Positions 1 to 4,202 of a stretch of DNA of 7,610 bases are shown in pieces. Numbering within the stretch: the stretch's first letter is position 1; each line of letters begins with the position of its first letter. The notes under the pieces are model-generated. The model was not told the DNA's origin. It made no database searches and saw nothing but the letters and a program-made list of their open reading frames with translations. The position numbers were made by a program, and so were the translations under genes. Source of the DNA: Methanocella_A sp964548585 (GTDB taxonomy: Archaea; Halobacteriota; Methanocellia; Methanocellales; Methanocellaceae); contig CAZJRS010000110.1 of NCBI GenBank assembly GCA_964548585.1, positions 1 to 7,610 on the forward strand. Reading direction: 5' to 3'.

Positions 1-53
1 ACGGCACGGCGGCACAACGACTTTTTTTACCACAACGGCACGGCGGCACAACG
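1..53. repeat. Short GC-rich direct repeat, two copies
   Basis: The 19-base unit ACGGCACGGCGGCACAACG occurs perfectly at 1-19 and again at 35-53, separated by a spacer that contains a run of seven T (22-28). No open frame of note covers it. The 25 bases at 29-53 are also an imperfect inverted copy of 94-118 (20 of 25 positions agree, and four of the five differences are A/G), so both blocks appear to belong to one repeat family. Function is unknown. The T run could end a plus-strand transcript that enters from the left, but nothing in the window proves that. The repeat may continue beyond the left edge. Confidence 0.75.
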
Positions 54-92
54 CTTCCCAAAATATTTGGTTAATTGTTTTTAATCAATCAA

Positions 93-146
93 TCGTTGTG
101 TCGTTGTGTCTTTGTGGTTGAAAGGTAGTCGTTGTATCTTTGTGGT
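93..146. repeat. TTGTGTCTTTGTGG-type repeat cluster
   Basis: GTCGTTGTGTCTTTGTGGT at 100-118 recurs with one mismatch at 128-146 (GTCGTTGTATCTTTGTGGT), and a partial unit TCGTTGTG precedes it at 93-100. The core TTGTGTCTTTGTG (104-116) is repeated exactly at 3476-3488, far away in another intergenic region on the same strand. The cluster lies 16 bases beyond the stop codon of the last minus-strand gene, so it may sit in that gene's 3' untranslated region. Copy number is too low and spacing too irregular for a CRISPR array. Function is unknown. Confidence 0.7.
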
Positions 147-162
147 AATTTTTCCTTGGGCT

Positions 163-807
163 TTACAATATTTTGTGTTTTGTCTCAACGAGATCGGGCG
201 CTCTGGTAGCCAGGGCGTTGTAGCAGAATAGTAATATCCAGAGTAGCGACGAGTAGACTGATAACCATAAAAATATCGACGGCTTGATATTAATCAAGTA
301 CAGGCCGATCTGGGCGACGCTGAGCAGGAAAGCGAAAAATCCCCATACTGGTATTATCAGGTTGCCGTACCGGACATTGCGGATTAGAGCTACGTTGACC
401 AGGATGATCATCAGGTTAAGGGTTACGAAGACGAACTCCGTCAGGTGTAGGTGGAGGCTTCCGGCATCCTCTGAGAATATTCCTAACAAGATCATGCCAA
501 AGCATAAGCCGAAGCCTGTGATCTCCGCCACAATGAGCGTGTATCTCGACCATTTAGGGCCGATGTGCCACGCTACGAAGCTGGCCATGAAGGGTATCAG
601 CAGCAATCCGGCGAGGACGACGCCGATATTATAAATGATGGCGCCCTGAGGGTTAAATGTGGTACTGCCCAGGTCTCCGATCCAGTTGCCGAGAAGGCTG
701 AAGGGCATGGTATAGAATAGTATTGATACGACTGTACAGATGATGTAAACAGTAATTGCGGCGACGCAGAAATACGCGCCCATTCTCCTGAACACGGCCT
801 CATCCAT
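163..807 (-). CDS. DUF998 family six-helix membrane protein (copy 2)
   Basis: A 214-residue integral membrane protein of unknown function. I see six hydrophobic segments at about residues 11-33, 58-80, 90-111, 121-142, 149-172 and 178-198, which fits the DUF998 family in size and layout. The recognisable part is the loop and second helix at residues 43-70 (I-G-D-L-G, then N-P-Q-G-A, then N-I-G and L-A-G-L), followed by F-S-E-D with H119 after helix 3. It aligns almost without gaps to the neighbour at 867-1532, with roughly 40% identical positions over the first 119 residues by eye, so the two are tandem paralogues. The ATG start at 807 follows GGGGT (815-819) and sits 31 bases from a good TATA box, so it can be transcribed on its own even though only 59 bases separate the two genes. 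The hydrophilic tail after helix 6 is short. No catalytic motif is evident. Membership in DUF998 is recognised from the pattern, not searched. Confidence 0.85.
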   Translation of the reverse strand: MDEAVFRRMGAYFCVAAITVYIICTVVSILFYTMPFSLLGNWIGDLGSTTFNPQGAIIYNIGVVLAGLLLIPFMASFVAWHIGPKWSRYTLIVAEITGFGLCFGMILLGIFSEDAGSLHLHLTEFVFVTLNLMIILVNVALIRNVRYGNLIIPVWGFFAFLLSVAQIGLYLINIKPSIFLWLSVYSSLLWILLFCYNALATRAPDLVETKHKIL

Positions 808-838
808 AGCGATTACCCCTTGATAATCATACCTTTGC

Positions 839-846
839 GTATATAG
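839..846 (-). promoter_or_regulatory. TATA box for the DUF998 gene 163-807
   Basis: On the minus strand this reads CTATATAC, a good match to an archaeal TATA element, preceded by purine-rich AAAGAGA that could serve as a BRE. It lies 31 bases from the ATG, the same distance as the ATATATAC box of the paralogue at 867-1532. With the usual 25-base spacing to the transcription start, the leader would be only about ten bases, just covering the GGGGT ribosome site. Confidence 0.6.
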
Positions 847-866
847 TCTCTTTTGTATGTTGGTAG

Positions 867-1532
867 TCAGGGGCTTTTTGTAGGTGGCAGGTTGGAGGCT
901 ATCGTGTCCGCATTCGAGCGGTCGTGAGATCTCACAGTAAGGCCGTTATAAGCGAACAAGAGTACCCATACCAGTGGTAAAAATACCGATAACCATTCGA
1001 CGATGGTCGGCATGTTACTGGTGATATACAGGCCGATCTGAATGCCGTTTATCAGGAGTGCGACGAATCCTGCGAGGGCGATCCATCGGGGGTAGCAGGC
1101 ATTCTGGTACAGGGCTAGATTGGTGAGCAGTAGCATGATTGTCAGGCAAAGGAACACGAAAACGGCTGACATGACGTGCACTTGCCGAATGTTTTCGGGG
1201 TAGAAGCCGATCAGGATCAGCCCGACGCTAAGGCCAAGGCCGGCGATTCCTGCGGCAATGAGCAAGTAGTTCTCCAGTTTTCTGCCGGCCCCCCATAGGG
1301 CGAGGCTGCTAACAAATGGCGCTAGTATCAAGCCGGCGAGTATGTTCCCTGCGTTGAAGATCGCCGCGCCTTCGGGGTTTACTGTAGCATTCCCCAGGTG
1401 GCTGATGGTGCTTTCCAGGGGGCTGAATGAGACCGGGAACAAGGACATCGCCGCGATGATGGTCAAGGTATATGTGAGGACGCCGGCAATGCCGAACACC
1501 GAGCCCAGACGTATGTACTTCACTTGGTCCAC
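867..1532 (-). CDS. DUF998 family six-helix membrane protein (copy 1)
   Basis: A 221-residue membrane protein, paralogous to the gene at 163-807. Hydrophobic segments lie at about residues 11-33, 57-80, 88-110, 121-142, 149-171 and 177-197. Shared family features are the S-H-L-G and N-P-E-G-A loop at residues 44-56, N-A-G-N-I-L-A-G-L in helix 2 (60-68), and F-Y-P-E-N with H119 after helix 3, the last closer to the F-P-x-D/E form usual in DUF998 than its neighbour's F-S-E-D. The start is GTG at 1532, supported by GGGGG at 1540-1544 seven bases upstream and by a TATA box 31 bases upstream. After helix 6 there is a polar tail of about 23 residues. Only one residue needs a gap in the alignment with the paralogue, near residue 155. 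No enzyme motif is seen. A role in transport, sensing or lipid metabolism cannot be chosen from sequence alone. Confidence 0.85.
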   Translation of the reverse strand: MDQVKYIRLGSVFGIAGVLTYTLTIIAAMSLFPVSFSPLESTISHLGNATVNPEGAAIFNAGNILAGLILAPFVSSLALWGAGRKLENYLLIAAGIAGLGLSVGLILIGFYPENIRQVHVMSAVFVFLCLTIMLLLTNLALYQNACYPRWIALAGFVALLINGIQIGLYITSNMPTIVEWLSVFLPLVWVLLFAYNGLTVRSHDRSNADTIASNLPPTKSP

Positions 1533-1552
1533 AAGTATTCCCCCAGCTATAT

Positions 1553-1564
1553 CCTACCGGTAGG
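1553..1564. promoter_or_regulatory. Perfect palindrome, candidate operator
   Basis: CCTACCGGTAGG is a perfect 12-base palindrome, flanked on each side by TATAT (1548-1552 and 1565-1569). It touches the minus-strand TATA box of the gene at 867-1532 and extends towards the expected transcription start near 1541-1545. A dimeric repressor bound here would block polymerase. The second DUF998 promoter has no such sequence. Operator function is inferred from position and symmetry only. Confidence 0.45.
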
Positions 1565-1571
1565 TATATAT
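1564..1571 (-). promoter_or_regulatory. TATA box for the DUF998 gene 867-1532
   Basis: On the minus strand this reads ATATATAC, preceded by GAAAAGAGG, a purine-rich stretch suitable for a BRE. It ends 31 bases before the GTG start, which predicts a leader of about 9-13 bases containing the GGGGG ribosome site. The identical spacing in the paralogue supports both calls. Confidence 0.6.
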
Positions 1572-1585
1572 CCTCTTTTCATCGC

Positions 1586-1603
1586 ACCCCGGCTTACCGG
1601 GGT
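1586..1603 (-). other. Strong RNA hairpin after the acetyltransferase gene
   Basis: ACCCCGG (1586-1592) pairs perfectly with CCGGGGT (1597-1603) around the four-base loop CTTA. It starts ten bases after the stop codon of the acetyltransferase gene (1614-2147) and precedes the promoter of the next gene. On the minus strand the bases that follow are A-rich rather than T-rich, so it is not a classic intrinsic terminator. It could protect or define the 3' end of the moaB-acetyltransferase transcript. Confidence 0.45.
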
Positions 1604-1613
1604 CCATCTGCTT

Positions 1614-2147
1614 TCAGACCCGCAGTTTTTTAGCCATGCGCACGGCCTTGACAGTCATGCCCGGGTACCGGAGTTCACTCTCGCCATCTTCGACGTAGCC
1701 CATTTTCTCATAAAACTTTTTATTGTAGCCGGGAACGATTGTGTCCAGTTCTACCTGGCTGACGCCGGGATGGTGTTCGCCGAGCCAGCTTTCCATGTGG
1801 TCGATCAGCAGGGTGCCGATGCCCTTTCCTTTGTAGCCGGATGTCAGATATAGTAACATGAGCTCGGCTGTAGCCGGGTCAAGAATTTTCAGGACGAAAA
1901 ACCCTATGACCCGGTCCTCATCCGTTGCGACACAGGCATATGCGGTCTCGCTCATCCGGATGTAGTCGGATGGGAGGTAGGCGTTGATTCCTGCGGCTAT
2001 CACGGCAGGGTCCTGCTCGTAGAAAAATTCCTGTAAAAACGCTTCCGTCCTGATGCGGAAACAGTCCTCCGCGTCCGCAGCCGTGAACGGCCGTAGCTTT
2101 ATGACACTTGAGGTAGCCGTTTCAGATGCGTCGCTGTCCGGAGGCAT
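1614..2147 (-). CDS. GNAT family N-acetyltransferase
   Basis: A 177-residue cytoplasmic protein with a single GNAT fold, expected to move an acetyl group from acetyl-CoA to an amine; the substrate is unknown. After about 15 polar residues the fold begins at I16-K-L-R-P-F-T with A-A-D-A-E-D, the usual first strand and helix. Strand 4 is residues 93-102, followed by the acetyl-CoA pyrophosphate loop Y105-K-G-K-G-I-G111 (the Q/R-x-x-G-x-G/A pattern with K in place of the first Q/R) and its helix. The later signature N142-K-K-F-Y-E-K-M-G-Y151 is typical of motif B. Length is normal for a single-domain GNAT. The ATG at 2147 is supported by AGGATG seven bases upstream. The gene follows moaB by 16 bases and is probably cotranscribed with it, but nothing in the sequence ties it to cofactor synthesis. 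Protein, peptide or small-molecule acetylation are all possible. Confidence 0.9.
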   Translation of the reverse strand: MPPDSDASETATSSVIKLRPFTAADAEDCFRIRTEAFLQEFFYEQDPAVIAAGINAYLPSDYIRMSETAYACVATDEDRVIGFFVLKILDPATAELMLLYLTSGYKGKGIGTLLIDHMESWLGEHHPGVSQVELDTIVPGYNKKFYEKMGYVEDGESELRYPGMTVKAVRMAKKLRV

Positions 2148-2154
2148 AATAAAA

Positions 2155-2160
2155 CATCCT
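2155..2160 (-). promoter_or_regulatory. Ribosome binding site of the acetyltransferase gene
   Basis: Reading AGGATG on the minus strand, it lies seven bases before the ATG at 2147 and only three bases after the moaB stop codon. It fixes the start at 2147 rather than at an internal codon nearer the fold, and suggests translation from a shared moaB transcript. Confidence 0.6.
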
Positions 2161-2163
2161 GAT

Positions 2164-2703
2164 CTATTTTCGGATATGTGAGACGACGTGTCCGAGCTCA
2201 GGGATAATGATCTGCGTTAAAGCCAGCCTTGCAGCATTCGGCGAGCCGGGTATGCAAAAGACAGCCTTATCGTTAACCGACCCTGCGATAGCCCTGCTCA
2301 GGAGGCTGGCGGTGCCGATCTCCTCGTAGCTCTTCAGCCTGAAGATCTCTCCGAATCCCGGGATGACCTTCTGCAGGAGCGGGGTGACCGCCTCGATGGT
2401 GACATCCCCGCGCGTGATGCCTGTTCCTCCGCACACGATGGCGGCGTCCGCACCCTCGTCGAGGAGATACATCAGATCAGTCCGGATCCTGAGCATGTCG
2501 TCTGGCAGGAGACAGTACTGTACCTTGTGCCCGGCGGTCACCAGGAGCTCTGAGATGATTTTCCCGGATTCGTCTTCGCACTTATCCGGAGCCTCAGAGT
2601 CTCCGAACTTTTCATGGCGTGAAGTGCTCACGGTGATGACTGCGACTGTGTATGTCTGCCCTTTTGACTTGTCCTTGTGCTGCTCGTGGGAAGCCTTTGT
2701 CAT
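2164..2703 (-). CDS. moaB: MoaB/MogA family molybdopterin biosynthesis protein
   Basis: A 179-residue cytoplasmic protein of the MoaB/MogA family. In archaea this family adenylylates molybdopterin (or its tungsten form) to prepare it for metal insertion; methanogens need that cofactor for formylmethanofuran dehydrogenase and formate dehydrogenase. Visible landmarks are the first strand A21-V-I-T-V-S-T-S-R29, the D44-E-S-G47 turn, the nucleotide and pterin binding loop G92-G-T-G-I-T-R-G-D100, the segment P115-G-F-G-E-I-F-R122 with S125-Y-E-E-I-G, S136-R-A-I-A-G, and the late loop P152-G-S-P-N-A157. The G before D100 and the S-x-E-E-I-G segment resemble bacterial MoaB more than MogA. About 16 polar residues precede the fold. 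The ATG at 2703 follows GGGTGAGATC, a strong archaeal ribosome site. The gene lies 50 bases after the exonuclease stop codon and 16 bases before the acetyltransferase start. Family assignment is firm; whether the metal is Mo or W cannot be read from sequence. Confidence 0.93.
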   Translation of the reverse strand: MTKASHEQHKDKSKGQTYTVAVITVSTSRHEKFGDSEAPDKCEDESGKIISELLVTAGHKVQYCLLPDDMLRIRTDLMYLLDEGADAAIVCGGTGITRGDVTIEAVTPLLQKVIPGFGEIFRLKSYEEIGTASLLSRAIAGSVNDKAVFCIPGSPNAARLALTQIIIPELGHVVSHIRK

Positions 2704-2740
2704 GATCTCACCCGTAATTTCGTTTCCTGCACATTAGATT

Positions 2741-2750
2741 GGCATATACC
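2741..2750 (-). promoter_or_regulatory. Possible TATA box for moaB
   Basis: The minus strand reads GGTATATGCC between the exonuclease stop codon and moaB. Its centre is about 43 bases before the moaB ATG, which would give a leader of roughly 16 bases with the GGGTGA ribosome site inside it. It is a less perfect TATA than those of the DUF998 and HEAT genes, so readthrough from the exonuclease gene is an alternative. Confidence 0.35.
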
Positions 2751-2753
2751 ACA

Positions 2754-3503
2754 TTAAAGCCAGCGGCCCGAGACACTGGATAGGTCAAGTTCCAGGCCAC
2801 CCATGGTTGCGTAGACGCCGAGCGCCCGGAAACAGTCGTTTAACGCATCGTGGCCCGGAAGGGCCTTGATCTCGCGGCACTCGATGGAATCTACGTATGC
2901 GTCCAGCTTCGCATAAGGCTTCGGCTGCATCTCGATCCAGCCGAAGCCCGGCTGCCGGATGCCGCTTTGCTTGAACAGCTTGTCCACGAAGTACTTGTCG
3001 AACTTGTGGTTCCATGCTCCTGCAACCTCAAAGCTATGGTTGCCGTGGACTGTCAGAAATTTCTGGCATACCTCTTCGGGAGTCGGAGCGGCAGCCACTT
3101 CCTCCGGGGTAATGCCGTGGACGAAGAACGTATCCTGGGCTTTTGCAGGGTCCGGGATACGGATCAGGGAATCCATGCAGTCGAGGCATTTGACCAGCCT
3201 CGAGTCCAGATTGATATCTGCCACAACCATGCCGATGCTCAGCGCGTGGTCGTCCCGTCGCTCTTTCCTGTCAAAGATGCCCAGTCCAGTGGTCTCCGTG
3301 TCGATGACGCATATGATAACCGTGATATCCCCACCGCTTGGTGGATAAGTGATGGGTCGTAGAGTATTAACTATTACGGTAGTTCCTGGGTGATGAAAAA
3401 TCTGTGCTGGACGAGCATGATGGATATCACACGTAAAGCCGCGATATTGATGATATACGTAAAGACATTTGCAGCTTGTGTCTTTGTGTTTTAAACCCGG
3501 CAA
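2754..3503 (-). CDS. DnaQ-like DEDDh 3'-5' exonuclease (start unresolved)
   Basis: A 3'-5' exonuclease of the DnaQ/RNase T superfamily, expected to remove nucleotides from DNA or RNA ends with two metal ions. Counting from the TTG at 3503, all five catalytic residues are present: D68 and E70 in D-T-E-T-T-G (Exo I), D169 in N165-H-K-F-D (Exo II), and H218 with D223 in G-H-D-A-L-N-D (Exo III, H-x4-D, hence DEDDh). The fold starts at about V62, encoded at 3320; from there it is 188 residues, a normal length for a stand-alone domain. The first 61 codons look untranslated: they use a TTG without a ribosome site two bases after the HEAT gene stop, and they encode an intergenic repeat as K-H-K-D-T-S. 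However, no ATG, GTG or TTG occurs in frame between 3503 and the ATG at 3230, which lies after Exo I. Translation may begin at a rare codon near 3320, or a GTG may have become GTT. The span given is the only one with a recognised start. Substrate and any link to DNA polymerase D are unknown. Confidence 0.85.
   Translation of the reverse strand: MPGLKHKDTSCKCLYVYHQYRGFTCDIHHARPAQIFHHPGTTVIVNTLRPITYPPSGGDITVIICVIDTETTGLGIFDRKERRDDHALSIGMVVADINLDSRLVKCLDCMDSLIRIPDPAKAQDTFFVHGITPEEVAAAPTPEEVCQKFLTVHGNHSFEVAGAWNHKFDKYFVDKLFKQSGIRQPGFGWIEMQPKPYAKLDAYVDSIECREIKALPGHDALNDCFRALGVYATMGGLELDLSSVSGRWL
3329..3335 (-). promoter_or_regulatory. Candidate ribosome binding site for the exonuclease
   Basis: The minus strand reads GGTGGGG eight bases before the GTT codon at 3320, followed by ATC and ATA codons and then the Exo I region. 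GGTG matches the archaeal anti-Shine-Dalgarno and the spacing is ideal for a start at 3320, although that codon is GTT rather than GTG. The site is the main evidence for a start near 3320. Confidence 0.45.
3476..3488. repeat. Dispersed copy of the TTGTGTCTTTGTG repeat
   Basis: These 13 bases are identical to 104-116 and in the same orientation. The copy lies just after the stop codon of the HEAT-repeat gene (minus strand), a position similar to that of the first cluster after the DUF998 gene, so the element may prefer 3' ends of genes. Two loci are too few to establish this. Confidence 0.5.
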
Positions 3504-3505
3504 TG

Positions 3506-4048
3506 TCAGGCTGACGAATTCCCATTGCCGGATACTTGGGTTCTTTTCCTGATCTGCTCAATAGAGAACTGAGCATGCTCTCTTACGTTGACGTACCTGT
3601 CCTCCAGGGCAGTATTCAACTTATCGATCGCCCTTTCGTCACCTATCTTGCCCAGCGCGTCTACCACTGCCTCCCTGGTTTCCGCGCTTTTGCAGCTCAG
3701 CGCGTTGATCAGCGGTTCAACCGCTTCGAAGTCGCCGATCTCGCCCAGTGCTCTGGCCGCTTTTGTGGCCAGCCACGGCGATCGGAGCGCTTTTATAAGG
3801 CCGTCGATATTGCGGCTGTCCTTCAGCCAGTTGACGCGTCTCTGTTCCAGCTTATCCAGCAACATATAGCCGAATGTGAACATGATGATCGCCAGGAGTA
3901 TGACCAGCGTTACCTGCAAGCCTGTCCATGGGTTTCCGCTCATGTCAAACCCGCGTTCGCTTGCATATGCAGGGCTTGTCATGATCCAGAGGAACAATGC
4001 CAGTGTAAACGTCGGTGCGGATAATCGGCTGCTTATCATATCCATCAT
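3506..4048 (-). CDS. Membrane-anchored HEAT-repeat protein
   Basis: A 180-residue protein with a hydrophobic N-terminus and a helical-repeat domain. Residues 11-29 form a signal-like segment ending A27-Y-A-S, a plausible signal peptidase site after A29. A second hydrophobic segment spans about 44-63, followed by K66-L-E-Q-R-R, which by the positive-inside rule puts the rest in the cytoplasm. Residues 80-168 contain three HEAT/PBS-lyase-type units of about 31 residues; the recurring pattern is A-A-R-A-L-G-E-I-G-D-x-x-A-V-x-P-L-I-x-A-L, clearest at 97-117 and 128-148. Such repeats bind other proteins and have no activity of their own. The tail is polar (S-G-N-G-N-S-S-A). The start is ATG at 4048, but nearby in-frame ATG codons at 4045 and 4039 are also possible; TGATC just upstream could serve as a weak ribosome site. 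The gene is divergent from polC. The binding partner is unknown. Confidence 0.85.
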   Translation of the reverse strand: MMDMISSRLSAPTFTLALFLWIMTSPAYASERGFDMSGNPWTGLQVTLVILLAIIMFTFGYMLLDKLEQRRVNWLKDSRNIDGLIKALRSPWLATKAARALGEIGDFEAVEPLINALSCKSAETREAVVDALGKIGDERAIDKLNTALEDRYVNVREHAQFSIEQIRKRTQVSGNGNSSA

Positions 4049-4084
4049 TGATCATGTAGAATTGGCGACTAAATAAATGTGCCG

Positions 4085-4092
4085 GATATAAA
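4085..4092 (-). promoter_or_regulatory. TATA box for the HEAT-repeat gene
   Basis: The minus strand reads TTTATATC, seven of eight positions of the archaeal TTTATATA element, 36 bases before the ATG at 4048. The predicted transcription start is near 4062, giving a leader of about 13 bases. It lies in the 154-base spacer shared with polC, so the two genes have divergent promoters. Confidence 0.6.
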
Positions 4093-4104
4093 TTGTGAAA
4101 CATT

Positions 4105-4112
4105 CTTTTATT
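4105..4112 (+). promoter_or_regulatory. Possible TATA box for polC
   Basis: The plus strand reads CTTTTATT after GAAACATT. If used, transcription would begin near 4135 and leave a leader of about 65 bases before the ATG at 4203. The match is weak, and the overlapping AT-rich block at 4085-4094 (GATATAAATT) is an alternative. No strong ribosome site precedes the polC ATG; only GGG at 4193-4195 is available. Confidence 0.3.
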
Positions 4113-4202
4113 GGTTTGTTGCACTACCTGGTATCCTGATCATGGTATTCAGATGGTTGCCCGTCAAGCTTATCCCTATGAGAGCGTTACTAGGGCTATC
4201 GT

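Larger units (their letters stand above)
3321..3503 (-). other. Probable leader or intergenic DNA read as exonuclease N-terminus
   Basis: This stretch is open in the exonuclease frame but looks non-coding. It contains an exact copy (3476-3488) of the 13-base repeat core at 104-116, and its translation is rich in His, Cys and Pro with no family resemblance. A TATA-like TTAATACT on the minus strand at about 3364-3371 would place a transcription start near 3341, some 20 bases before the exonuclease fold. If so, these 183 bases plus the two up to the HEAT stop are the spacer between the HEAT and exonuclease genes. Confidence 0.55.

Noticed and set aside
83..94. AATC tandem triplet as a microsatellite or origin element
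   Set aside because: Three units of four bases is too short to distinguish from chance in an AT-rich spacer.
1..146. CRISPR array
   Set aside because: There are two different repeat pairs with short unequal spacers (16 and 9 bases), in opposite orientations, and no cas genes.
1524..1853. A plus-strand frame spanning the DUF998 promoter and the end of the acetyltransferase gene
   Set aside because: It crosses a promoter, a hairpin and the C-terminus of a clear GNAT protein on the opposite strand.
2404..2410. Apparent loss of the Arg before the conserved Asp in the MoaB G-G-T-G loop (R-G-D instead of R-R-D or K-R-D)
   Set aside because: As I recall the E. coli MoaB sequence, it also has Gly directly before this Asp, so this is normal variation in the MoaB branch and not a defect.
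2850..3362. A 170-codon plus-strand frame over the exonuclease gene
   Set aside because: It is antisense to the catalytic motifs of the exonuclease and has no family pattern of its own.
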